This document shows positions 44,064 to 52,717 of a stretch of 64,000 nucleotides of DNA, one piece after another. Position 1 is the stretch's first letter. Each line of letters starts with the position of its first letter. This DNA comes from CABZJG01 sp902512685 (GTDB lineage Bacteria > Pseudomonadota > Alphaproteobacteria > Rhodobacterales > Rhodobacteraceae): contig CP179201.1 in the NCBI GenBank assembly GCA_051201605.1, positions 248,001 to 312,000 on the forward strand. The letters are read 5' to 3'. Below the pieces are notes generated by a model. That model worked only from the letters and a program-made list of their open reading frames with translations, did not search any database and was not told the DNA's origin. Both the position numbers and the translations under genes were made by a program.

Positions 44064-44954
44064 ATGAATTACGATGTCGTTGTGACCTGTGCTGTCACAG
44101 GTGCCGGAGATACCACCGGAAAAAGCCCCCATGTTCCGGTAACGCCAAAAGAGGTTGCTGATGCCGCGATCGAAGCCGCAAAAGCAGGTGCAGCGATTGC
44201 TCATATCCACGTGCGTGACCCTGAAACAGGCCAGGGATCACGGGATCCAAAGCTGTTCAAGGAAGTGGTCGACCGCGTGCGAGATAGCGGCACGGATGTT
44301 GTGATTAACCTGACGGCGGGTATGGGCGGTGACTGGGTGCCCTCTGCAGAAAATCCGGCAATGCCGGGACCTGGCACTGATATGATCAGCGCCGAGGAAA
44401 GATTAGAGCATGTCAAACTATGCATGCCTGAAATCTGCTCGCTGGACTGTGGCACGTTAAATTTTGGCAATGGGGATGAAATTTACATTTCCACGCCGCC
44501 AATGCTGCGAAAAATGGCAGGCCTGACCAAAGAATGGGGTGTTAAACCCGAATTAGAGGTATTTGAACTCGGCCATGTCCGTTTTGCCACCCAAATGATT
44601 GCAGAAGGTTTAATCGCAGAGCCGCCGATGTTTCAGATATGCCTTGGTATTCCGTGGGGCGCGGATCAAAGCGTCGATACCATGAAAGTGATGAAAGATC
44701 ATCTGCCATCGGGTGCAAGCTGGGCGGGGTTTGGAATTTCGCGCATGCAAATGCCAATGGCCGCCACGGCCGTTGCCATGGGTGGAAATGTGCGGGTGGG
44801 ACTTGAGGATAATATCTATCTTGATCGGGGGGTTTTGGCCACCAACGGCCAATTGGTGACCCGGGCGGTGGAAATCCTTGAAAGGATGGGCGCGCGCGCG
44901 CTGACACCGCAACAGGCCCGCAATAAACTGAAATTAAGAGGCGCCTCGGAATAG
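44064..44954 (+). CDS. Beta-keto acid cleavage enzyme (BKACE/DUF849), probable dehydrocarnitine-cleaving
   Basis: A 296-residue zinc TIM barrel that cleaves a beta-keto acid using acetyl-CoA. Metal ligands lie in AIAHIHVRDPETG (His48 and His50) and in the later LEVFELGHVRFA; INLTAGMGGD and GNVRVGLEDN are typical. Neighbours (carnitine-dehydrogenase-like enzyme, CdhR-like regulator) indicate the subgroup acting on 3-dehydrocarnitine, releasing betainyl-CoA and acetoacetate (CdhC). Strong ribosome binding site CGAGGGAGG. The gene follows a candidate operator and heads a BKACE-acyl-CoA dehydrogenase-acyl-CoA synthetase operon. Confidence 0.88.
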   Translation: MNYDVVVTCAVTGAGDTTGKSPHVPVTPKEVADAAIEAAKAGAAIAHIHVRDPETGQGSRDPKLFKEVVDRVRDSGTDVVINLTAGMGGDWVPSAENPAMPGPGTDMISAEERLEHVKLCMPEICSLDCGTLNFGNGDEIYISTPPMLRKMAGLTKEWGVKPELEVFELGHVRFATQMIAEGLIAEPPMFQICLGIPWGADQSVDTMKVMKDHLPSGASWAGFGISRMQMPMAATAVAMGGNVRVGLEDNIYLDRGVLATNGQLVTRAVEILERMGARALTPQQARNKLKLRGASE

Positions 44955-44993
44955 GCGCCTTTGGTACAGCGATCGCTGAGCACAGGACGAAAT

Positions 44994-46154
44994 ATGACCT
45001 CTGAACATTCGCATGAAAACGAGTTGTTACTCAAAACTGTCCAATCTTTTCTAGAGGCGGAAATTTACCCGCATGAAGAAGAGGTGGACCGCACCGGTGA
45101 GGTGCCGATTGAGCTTGGCCGCCAAATAGAGGCGCGCTCGAAAGAAGTGGGCCTTTTTGCATCCAACCTTCCCGAAGCCGTTGGCGGCGGTGGATTGGAT
45201 TATAAAGCCATGTCCCTAGTGGAACGCGAATATGGAAAAACCACGCATGCTTTGCATTCGTGGATCGCGCGCCCGACAGAAATTTTATTGGCATGCAAAG
45301 GTGATCAAATTGCACGCTACCTTGATCCCTGTGTGACAGGCGAAAAACGAGAGCTGTTTGCCCTGACAGAGCCGGAAGCTGGCTCGGATGTGATGGGGAT
45401 GAAAACCAATGCCAAAAAAGATGGGGACGACTGGATATTAAATGGATCTAAGCACTTTATTTCCGGACCGGTGATGCCGGATTTTGCCATCGTTTTTGCT
45501 GCGACAGGTACCGATGGAACATCCCGCGGCCCGCGAAAACGCGTGACGGCCTTTCTGGTCGATGTCGCGCTGCCTGGGTTTGAATGCAAAGAAGGCCATA
45601 AATGTGTCAGTTACCGCGGATATAAAACCTTTCAGCTTAGCTTTGATAATGTGCGCCTTGGGCCAGATCAGATTTTGGGCGAAGAAGGGCGCGGGCTAGA
45701 GCTGTCTGGACAGTGGCTTGGGATGGGCCGTATTTGGGTCGGTGCATCGTGTTGCGGCAAGGTTGAGCGGATGATGGATATGGCCACCGAATGGGCCGCC
45801 ACCCGCAAACAGTTTGGCAAACCCATAGGCCAGTTTCAGGCAACAGGGTTTCGTTTGGCCGATATGGCCATCGGCTTGCGCACGGCAGACTTGCTTGTGG
45901 CCGATGCGGTGCGCCGCGCAGACGAAGGCCACATGGAAGATCGCGATGCGGCCATGGTCAAGGTCTATTGCTCAGAGCTTCTCAACAGGGTTGCAGATGA
46001 CACTGTGCAAATATTTGGCGGTATGGGGCTTATGGAAGAGCTGCCTATTCAACGGCTTTGGCGCGACAGCCGCTTAGAGCGCATTTGGGACGGTACGTCC
46101 GAAATTCAAAGACATATTGTGACGCGGTCGATCCTAAGGCCATTGGGGGCATGA
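44994..46154 (+). CDS. Acyl-CoA dehydrogenase
   Basis: A 386-residue flavoprotein with the three ACAD domains: helical N-terminal part, central beta domain (FALTEPEAGSDVMGMKTNA; WILNGSKHFISG), and C-terminal helical domain with TRKQFGKPIGQFQATGF. At the position of the catalytic Glu of the MCAD-like YEGT motif there is Asp366 (WDGTSEIQR), an unusual replacement. By context it may oxidise gamma-butyrobetainyl-CoA to crotonobetainyl-CoA, feeding the CaiD-like hydratase. The ATG at 44994 has AGGACG upstream. Its stop overlaps the next gene (ATGA). Confidence 0.88.
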   Translation: MTSEHSHENELLLKTVQSFLEAEIYPHEEEVDRTGEVPIELGRQIEARSKEVGLFASNLPEAVGGGGLDYKAMSLVEREYGKTTHALHSWIARPTEILLACKGDQIARYLDPCVTGEKRELFALTEPEAGSDVMGMKTNAKKDGDDWILNGSKHFISGPVMPDFAIVFAATGTDGTSRGPRKRVTAFLVDVALPGFECKEGHKCVSYRGYKTFQLSFDNVRLGPDQILGEEGRGLELSGQWLGMGRIWVGASCCGKVERMMDMATEWAATRKQFGKPIGQFQATGFRLADMAIGLRTADLLVADAVRRADEGHMEDRDAAMVKVYCSELLNRVADDTVQIFGGMGLMEELPIQRLWRDSRLERIWDGTSEIQRHIVTRSILRPLGA

Positions 46155-48250
46155 CCCCGAAGCAACGGCAAAACTTTGATCGGCTTTTGTCACCGCGCCA
46201 TATTGCATTTATCGGCGGCCAAGACGCACTGATTGCCATTGGTGAAGCGCGCAGGCGCGGATTTTCTGGTGAATACTGGCCGGTAAATCCGCGGCGCGAA
46301 CATTTGGGCGGTCTTGCCTGCTTTTCAGAAACCGGCGATCTGCCAGAGGCGCCAGATGCGGTGTTTCTAGCCATTCCCGCACCTGCTGCCGTCGCGGCGG
46401 TTGAAACGCTGCGCAAGATGGGGGCAGGGGGTATTGTGTGCTACACAGCCGGCTTTAAAGAGGCCGGCAGCGCAGGGCAAAAGCTTGAACAAGAGCTGCA
46501 AAATGCGGTGGGCGATATGGCTTTGATCGGGCCTAATTGCTACGGCATTATCAACTATCTCGACAAGAGCGCCCTCTGGCCCTTTGCCCATGGGGGTAGC
46601 AGCCCAGGATATGGCGCAGCGATCATCACCCAAAGCGGTATGCTGTCGTCGGATATATCCATGAGCCAACGCTCGCTGCCCTTTACCCATATGGTGTCTG
46701 CGGGAAATCAAGCTGTGCTGGGCATTGAAGATTTCATTGATATTTTATGTGAAAATCCAGCCACGCGGGCCATTGGTCTTCATATCGAAGGCCTGTCCGA
46801 TATTCCCAAGTTTGAAAAAGCAGCGCTGAAAGCGCTGGCAAACGATACGCCCATTGTGGCGTTGAAAACCGGAAAATCGGAAATCGGCAGCGCGCTGACC
46901 TATAGCCACACCGGGTCTTTTTCCGGCTCAAAAGAGCTTTATGAAGCCCTTTTTGACCGTTTGGGAATTATCAGTGTTACCAACCCCTCACAGCTAATAG
47001 AAACGCTTAAATACCTTTGCGTTGTGGATCGCCCAACGGGCAAAAAAATTGCTGGTTTTACCTGTTCGGGCGGCGGTGCAACGATGCTTGCCGATTACGG
47101 CGAAGAGATCGGTCTGGAATTTCCAAGGTTTGACAGTGCCGCAGTGCAGGTTCTTGAACAGCATTTGCCGCCCATTGCAACGGTGTCAAACCCGTTGGAT
47201 TATACAACCCCGATTTGGGGGCAGCCCAAACTGACAGAGCCCGTTTTTCGTGCAGCCCTAGAACAAAATGACGTACAGGCCGCTGTTTTGGTGCAGGATT
47301 ATCCGGCAGAGGGGCTCGATGAGAGCAAGGTTTTTTATCAAAATGATGCGCTCGCTTTTGCCGCTGCGGCCAAATCGCTCGGTATTCCAGCCGCCATATG
47401 CGCCACAATTCCTGAAAATTTCGACAAAGCCTCGCGTGAGTTTTTGATCGCACAAGGTGTTGCTCCAATGCAGGGTATCGAAGAAACGCTGAACGCCGTT
47501 TTATCGGCGGCTTGGTGGCGTGCGCGGTGTGATCAACTGCGCAAGAACCCCTATGAGCCCATGGCCCCACCCACGCCTATGGCGGGCGCGGTGCAAATGA
47601 ATGAAGCCGAGGGCAAAGCCCTTGTTCACAGCTTTGGAGTGGACATTCCCAAAGGCGCTGTGACACATACCGACGGCCTTACCGCGGTGGCCGAGGTTAT
47701 TGGCTATCCTGTGGTGCTCAAAATGATTGGCCCGGGGTTAGAGCATAAAACGGAAGCCGGGGCGGTGGCCGTCAATCTAAAATCTGCTGCTGAATTAAAG
47801 GATACAGCAAAAATAATGATCCGGTCCGTGCAGCAGTTCGATCCTAAGTGCCTGTCTGATCAATTTCTGATCGAAGCCATGGCCGACCCGCCTTTGGCAG
47901 AACTGGTCGTTGCCATACGCCAAGATCAACAATTTGGCTGGGTGCTTGCGATCGGCAGCGGCGGTGTATTTGTTGAACTGATCGGGGACGTGAAGCATTT
48001 GCTGTTGCCAACCAATGCCGAAAGCATTGAGGCGGCCCTGCGCAATCTGAAAATTGGCAAGCTGCTAAACGGTTTTCGGGGGGCAGAGCCCGCCAATTTT
48101 AGATCACTTTCAAACCAAATTCTAAGTCTGTGCCAGCAAGTGCAAAAATCAGCCCCTCATATCACGGAAATAGAGATAAATCCGCTTTTTGTGTATAATG
48201 AGCACATCATGGCTGTTGATGTTTTGGGCCAGAAACGAAAGATGCCTTAG
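46151..48250 (+). CDS. ADP-forming acyl-CoA synthetase (acetate-CoA ligase family)
   Basis: A 699-residue fused alpha-beta enzyme of the NDP-forming acyl-CoA synthetase family. Order: CoA-binding Rossmann domain (IAFIGGQDAL; GPNCYGIINY), succinyl-CoA ligase-like flavodoxin domain with the phospho-histidine motif SHTGSFSGSKELYEALF (about residue 255), and a C-terminal ATP-grasp domain (LVHSFGVDIPKGA; GYPVVLKMIGPGLEHKTEAGAVAV). No GNAT domain is attached. It would activate a carboxylate such as gamma-butyrobetaine to its CoA ester, replacing AMP-forming CaiC (inference). It overlaps the acyl-CoA dehydrogenase stop; the longer open frame into that gene is spurious. Confidence 0.88.
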   Translation: MTPKQRQNFDRLLSPRHIAFIGGQDALIAIGEARRRGFSGEYWPVNPRREHLGGLACFSETGDLPEAPDAVFLAIPAPAAVAAVETLRKMGAGGIVCYTAGFKEAGSAGQKLEQELQNAVGDMALIGPNCYGIINYLDKSALWPFAHGGSSPGYGAAIITQSGMLSSDISMSQRSLPFTHMVSAGNQAVLGIEDFIDILCENPATRAIGLHIEGLSDIPKFEKAALKALANDTPIVALKTGKSEIGSALTYSHTGSFSGSKELYEALFDRLGIISVTNPSQLIETLKYLCVVDRPTGKKIAGFTCSGGGATMLADYGEEIGLEFPRFDSAAVQVLEQHLPPIATVSNPLDYTTPIWGQPKLTEPVFRAALEQNDVQAAVLVQDYPAEGLDESKVFYQNDALAFAAAAKSLGIPAAICATIPENFDKASREFLIAQGVAPMQGIEETLNAVLSAAWWRARCDQLRKNPYEPMAPPTPMAGAVQMNEAEGKALVHSFGVDIPKGAVTHTDGLTAVAEVIGYPVVLKMIGPGLEHKTEAGAVAVNLKSAAELKDTAKIMIRSVQQFDPKCLSDQFLIEAMADPPLAELVVAIRQDQQFGWVLAIGSGGVFVELIGDVKHLLLPTNAESIEAALRNLKIGKLLNGFRGAEPANFRSLSNQILSLCQQVQKSAPHITEIEINPLFVYNEHIMAVDVLGQKRKMP

Positions 48251-48601
48251 CTACCGAGCGTATGAGCCGTGTTTCTTGATCTTGTGAGGTTTTCATCGCT
48301 TTAGGTTCTGAAGGTCTTTTAGGCGTTTTTGGGTGGTGATGTCATCTAGGTAAAGTAATCTGTGCCGAATCTATTAAAAATGATTCTGTTGTACCCACTG
48401 GAGCAGAGTTTTTTGGGAATTGAGACGCAGGGTGAGAATCGCCGCGATGGGCTTATAATTAAGCATTGACCCAAACCCAAAGCCTAAAATGGCGAAATTA
48501 CCCTTGTTCATGAAGCAATCGCATCCTTTCGAGAGGTTGACTGGCGTGTTTTTTTTGCACTTGATCAAAGGTTCATAGCACCTTAAATAGCGTTTCGACG
48601 T
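48251..48601. other. Intergenic region before tRNA-Gln
   Basis: 351 A/T-rich bases containing the promoter of the tRNA gene and the 3' end of the acyl-CoA synthetase transcript. A 64-codon minus-strand frame (48374-48568) has no recognisable domain or convincing ribosome binding site. No repeat of the tRNA 3' end is seen here. Confidence 0.45.
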
Positions 48602-48676
48602 TGGGATGTAGCCAAGTGGTAAGGCAACTGTTTTTGGTACAGTGTACCGTAGGTTCGAATCCTACCATCCCAGCCA
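48602..48676 (+). tRNA. tRNA-Gln (anticodon TTG), CCA encoded
   Basis: A 75-base cloverleaf. Acceptor stem TGGGATG (48602-48608) pairs with CATCCCA (48666-48672), discriminator G and encoded CCA follow. The anticodon arm CTGT-TTTTGGT-ACAG places TTG in the loop, and the T arm has GGTTCGAATCC. It borders a recombinase-containing region, a usual place for integrated elements. Confidence 0.95.
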
Positions 48677-48850
48677 CGCACTTCCCCCCATTTGAGGCTC
48701 GCCCATCTACCTCGCTTTTTTTGCGCAATCTCAAAGGCTTGTCAGTGTGGGATTTCACGTGAGACGCAAACTGCACCGCATTATCGGCCAATATTGGGCC
48801 TCCGTCTCTGTTCGACATTTGCACGGTACGAGTTTGGGGATATGGGTGGC

Positions 48851-50524
48851 TCAAGCAGCGTTTGAGCGAATCGGATTCTCTTTGAACAGAAGCCGTTGTT
48901 CCGACCAGCGCCCCGGAATACCTTGTTTGATCAGAACATCAGACGTGACATTCATTGGCAGAGTTCCAGCAACGACGTCTGCCAGAATATCCGGCGCCAG
49001 GAACGCCAGATCGACAACATCCTGGATGCGGCGTTTTGATGTGCCTTCGCGCGCGGCGATCGTGGCAAAGGTCTCGCCGCGCTTGATCGCTTCAAACCAG
49101 TTTCTGGATTTGACGATATTTCGAACCAGAACCTCATCGACCTCTGGAGGTTCACAACCAAGAATGATTTTGGTCTCGACCCCTTTGCGGCGCAACTGGA
49201 AGGCCGCGTTGAGCCGAAGATGATTTGCTTCGATGTGATCTTCAGGCACATCAAGCTGGTGTGAGATGGCTTCGCCGTTCAGTTCAACGACTAGTTTTCC
49301 CGGAGCAATGGTTGCCAAATATATTAGAGCGCTCCATTTTGACGTGGTCTGGTGCGGAGCAACGGTATCAGCGAGCAGGTTGGTCTTTGCTTGCAAAAGA
49401 TCCAGCTTCGTTGCGTCAATTTTACCCAACAGCTTGGGCAGGATAGCCGGGTCAGCCAGATGGCTATGAACAACGCGAGCGATGCTTTGTTCCAGTTGCG
49501 GCGCCGGCAGACGCCAGGCATCCGGATGCTCCCTGCTCTTGCCGGTCGCCAATCGCCGCGAGATGTAATAGCGAAGCCGCTTGCCATCCTTCGAACTGTG
49601 GCTTGGGGTCAGGCGATCGCCGGTTTCATCAAAGAGCTTGCCGGCAAGCGGTGACGGATGCGCCGCCACTCTCACTCCACGTTTACGGCCTGAGCGATTT
49701 GATAGCTTTCGCTGTATCTCGTCCCAGTCTTGCGGATCAATGATCGCCGGGTGCTGCCCTTCAAAGACCGCCTTCTTGTGGCGGATGCGACCTGCATAGA
49801 TCGGGTTGGTCAGGATGTGATATATGTGACCGCGATCAATTACATTGCCGCCTTTGATTTCTCCGGATGGTGTGGTTCGGCGTTTTGAACGCAAGCCTTT
49901 GCGTTTTGCCTCTGTCGTAACTTCAAAGGTCGTCTTGTGGGTATGATACATTCGATAGATTGCGCGAACCGTCTCGGCCTCGCTTTCATTGATCGTCAGG
50001 GTTCTGCCATTCGGATCATAGCCAAGTGGCACATTACCCCCCATCCACAGGCCTTTGCGTTTTGAGGCGGCGATCTTGTCGCGGATGCGTTCGGCAGTCA
50101 CCTCGCGCTCAAACTGTGCAAATGACAAGAGCATGTTGAGCGTCAGACGGCCCATACTTGTTGCGGTATTGAATGACTGGGTGATGGAGACAAACGATGC
50201 CCCTGCCCCATCCAGGCGATCAACAATCCTGGCAAAGTCAGAAAGAGACCGCGACAGCCGGTCAATCTTGTAGACCACGATCTGATCAACACGGCCTTCG
50301 TCCAGCTCGCTCAGCAGGCATTGCAATGATGGGCGGTCCAGTGTGGCGCCTGATATGCCGCCATCATCGTACAGCTCTGGGAGCAATACCCAGCCCTCGG
50401 CCTTTTGGCTGGTGATATAGGCGGCACAGGCCTCTCTTTGAGCATGCAGGGAGTTAAACTCCTGCTCCAGACCGTCCTCTGAAGACTTGCGGGTGTAAAT
50501 GGCGCAGCGGATCTTCTTAGTCAT
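48851..50524 (-). CDS. Large serine recombinase
   Basis: A 557-residue site-specific recombinase. The N-terminal resolvase domain (about 1-150) has the nucleophile serine in IYTRKSSEDGLEQEFNSL (Ser at about residue 14-15), GISGATLDRPSLQ and the arginine-rich YKIDRLSRSL; then the recombinase domain (LWMGGNVPLGYD to HILTNPIYAGRIRHK, about 160-265) and a helical C-terminal part with a helix-turn-helix-like ATIAAREGTSKRRIQDVV. The zinc-ribbon cysteines of many large serine integrases are not apparent. It is coupled by ATGA overlap to the upstream DUF2924 gene. Its end lies 174 bases from tRNA-Gln. Confidence 0.92.
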   Translation of the reverse strand: MTKKIRCAIYTRKSSEDGLEQEFNSLHAQREACAAYITSQKAEGWVLLPELYDDGGISGATLDRPSLQCLLSELDEGRVDQIVVYKIDRLSRSLSDFARIVDRLDGAGASFVSITQSFNTATSMGRLTLNMLLSFAQFEREVTAERIRDKIAASKRKGLWMGGNVPLGYDPNGRTLTINESEAETVRAIYRMYHTHKTTFEVTTEAKRKGLRSKRRTTPSGEIKGGNVIDRGHIYHILTNPIYAGRIRHKKAVFEGQHPAIIDPQDWDEIQRKLSNRSGRKRGVRVAAHPSPLAGKLFDETGDRLTPSHSSKDGKRLRYYISRRLATGKSREHPDAWRLPAPQLEQSIARVVHSHLADPAILPKLLGKIDATKLDLLQAKTNLLADTVAPHQTTSKWSALIYLATIAPGKLVVELNGEAISHQLDVPEDHIEANHLRLNAAFQLRRKGVETKIILGCEPPEVDEVLVRNIVKSRNWFEAIKRGETFATIAAREGTSKRRIQDVVDLAFLAPDILADVVAGTLPMNVTSDVLIKQGIPGRWSEQRLLFKENPIRSNAA

Positions 50525-50997
50525 GTTGCAAGCCCGAAGAAACGCGGGCCGGACCAGTGCGCGCCGGTGATACGCTTCGCAATTGCTGAAAGGGAATTGT
50601 AGGTCGTTCCATCAAGAACGTACCCATCCGCTGTTGCCTCAACCTGATAGGTGCGGCCGTTCCATTCCCGCATCAGATGGGTGCCAGGTTTGATGGAGGC
50701 CGCCGTTGGGGTTTTAACGACGCCGCCACGAGCAATTGCCTTGAGTTGGCGTTCTGTCGATTTGGAACTACCGCCAAATGTCTTGCATTGCATCTCAAAG
50801 CCAATCGCTTTGATCATGAACGGCGCTGACAAGTATTTTGGCGGAGGTGCGTCGAAGGTCGCACGCCACCGAGCGACAAGTTCGCCGCGTTTGAGGCTTG
50901 CCAGAGCGTCCAGATCTGCACTCAGTGAGGCCATCCTAGGTTTGGTTCTGGAAATGGTCCCGGCAGTCTCGGCAGCTGGTGCAGTTCGTAGGGTCAT
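50521..50997 (-). CDS. DUF2924 family protein
   Basis: A 158-residue basic protein that I recognise as DUF2924: LADLxxL-like start (LSADLDALASLKRGELVARW), the central KTFGG and RQLKAIARGG, then PGTHLMREWNGRTYQVEATADGY and SLSAIAKRITGAHWSGPRFFGL. Such genes regularly sit directly before a serine recombinase in alphaproteobacterial prophages and islands; a role as recombination accessory factor is plausible but unproven. Start at the ATG at 50997 with GGAGAG upstream. It overlaps the recombinase start by four bases. Confidence 0.85.
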   Translation of the reverse strand: MTLRTAPAAETAGTISRTKPRMASLSADLDALASLKRGELVARWRATFDAPPPKYLSAPFMIKAIGFEMQCKTFGGSSKSTERQLKAIARGGVVKTPTAASIKPGTHLMREWNGRTYQVEATADGYVLDGTTYNSLSAIAKRITGAHWSGPRFFGLAT

Positions 50998-51510
50998 AGG
51001 TCTCTCCAGTGACAACCCCGGGGGATCCGGGGTTTGTACTGGGAGAGCCCGGCAGTGCCAGGCAGCGGTGCCGACACATATCGTCGGGGGCTGACGACAC
51101 TACTGCTCCGAAAACGTGCGAAGTCCAGTTCTTTGTGCAGCCACGGAGAGTGGTTTCGGCCCATTGCAGTCATTGATGAAGAGCGCAGCGAATGTCCGGT
51201 TTGATGAAGGTTTTTCGATGTGGACCATTGCGCATGGTTTCGGCGGGGGCTGACCTTGGCCCGCGTTGACAAACCTCTCAAGGGGGAAGCCGTGGGATGC
51301 TGGATGTGACCTATGGGGAAAGCGCGAGGCTTTGGTGGATTTGTTTTGGCCTTTGCACAGTTGTCGAAGACTTGCGGTGCGGCTTAAAGGCTTCGATTGC
51401 GATCAGTATCGGTGTGTTTTCGATGTTTTGGATCGTTCGGCGCAGGACGATGCTCCACCCGAATGAAGAGCAATAGGGTGCCAGTAAAGTGCATTTTGAC
51501 GTGCATTTCG
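50998..51510. other. Intergenic region inside the mobile segment
   Basis: 513 bases between the DUF2924 gene and the IS91-type transposase remnant. It contains a strong hairpin AACCCCGG/CCGGGGTT (51014-51021 / 51026-51033) in the DUF2924 leader, probable element-end sequence after the transposase stop, and several overlapping open frames without domains. The left end of the IS91-like element must lie here but I cannot fix it. Confidence 0.4.
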
Positions 51511-52704
51511 TCATGCTGCGACCTTTCGGGGTGGTGCGCGGGTTTGCGGTTTTTGGCCGCGCCGGAAGGTTTCGATGATGCGCATTGACCCACCGCAGTC
51601 GGGGCATGGCTCGCGAAGGGTGAGGGGAATGATCTCTGCAGTTGGTGGGTCATCCTGGTTGACCGGTTCTGTCCCGATCATGGTTCGGATCTTTGCAATG
51701 TTGCTCTTAGGAATCGCACTGGCGAGCAGGCCGTAATAGCGGATGCGATGAAAGCCATCTGGCAGAACGTGGATGAGGAAGCGGCGGATGAACTCAGTGG
51801 TTGCTAGTCGCATGACGGATTGGCGGTCGTCGGACTTGATCCGGTAATCTTTCCAGCGGAACGCGACAGTGTTGGCGTCAGCGCTGATCAGGCGGCTGTT
51901 TGAGATTGCCACCCGGTGGGTATAACGACTGAGATACGCGAGCACGGCCTTAGGCCCACCAAAAGGTGGCTTGGCATAGACCAGCCATTCTGTTTTGCGC
52001 AACAGGGCAAGATATGCCGCGAAGGCATCCGTATCCGACAACTCGACCAGATCATTGAAGAAGACCAGTTTGTCCGCGCGATGCAACGCCATCAAACCTT
52101 CGATAAACAGGCGTCGAAAGAGCCGTGACAACACCCGCACGTGCACAAAGAACCCCGGTTTGCACGCGACCCAGCGGTTGCCGTCTTTTGACAATCCACC
52201 GCCCGGAACAATCATGTGGACATTGGGGGTGATGGGTCAGCGCCGAACCCCATGTATGCAGGACGCTGGTCATACCAACGCGCGCACCAAGCCGTTTGGG
52301 ATCAGCGGCAATGGTGGTCACTGTCTGGCCCATGCTTTGAACAGCAGGCCATAAACCGCCTTCTTGTTCCAATACGCGATCCGGGCAATCTCCGCTGGCA
52401 GTGTGAAGACCACATGGAAATACTCGACCGGCAATAGATCTTCGGCACGGGCCGCCATCCAATCCCGTGCCGCCGGTCCCTGGCACTTCGGGCAATGGCG
52501 GTTTTTGCAGCTATTGTACGCGATGTGGTGGTACCCAAATTTGGTGTAGGCAGCGACATGCCCGCCAAGCGCTTCCGTTCGGCAGGCCTCAATCGCCGAC
52601 ATAACTTTCAATTGGCTGAGACTGACATGCCCTGCATTAGCCCGCCGCCACGCGGGACCGTACCTTCGGAAGATGTCTGCAACCTCCAGCGTACGCCTTG
52701 GCAC
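51511..52704 (-). pseudogene. IS91-family transposase, disrupted by two compensating frameshifts
   Basis: About 398 codons in total. The N-terminal part (GTG start at 52704; LEVADIFRRYGPAWRRANAG; zinc-binding CKNRHCPKCQG) is in one frame to about 52330; then one missing C (GGGCCAG where GGGCCCAG is expected) shifts to the next frame (TTIAADPKRLGARVGMTSVLHTWGSALTHH); near 52227 an extra C in a five-C run shifts back. The rest runs from VHMIVPGGG through YLSRYTHRVAISN and FIRRFLIHVLP to the C-terminal CPDCGG. The second shift falls on the HUH-like HxH segment. Either decay or homopolymer sequencing errors. Confidence 0.85.
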
Positions 52705-52717
52705 GCCGGGCGTTCCG

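Noticed and set aside
48374..48568. 64-codon minus-strand frame before tRNA-Gln
   Set aside because: No recognisable domain, no convincing ribosome binding site, A/T-rich intergenic composition.
48573..48854. 93-codon minus-strand frame across the tRNA gene
   Set aside because: It is the antisense reading of tRNA-Gln; the GFEPTVHCTK-like string is a known artefact of translating tRNA genes.
51311..51607. 98-codon frame beyond the transposase stop
   Set aside because: Overlaps the transposase 3' end in another frame; composition Thr/Lys/Arg-rich without domain. Probably element-end sequence.
52216..52318. Interpretation of the transposase region as separate small genes
   Set aside because: The three frames join into one IS91-type transposase when single-base shifts are allowed, so a single disrupted gene is the better reading.
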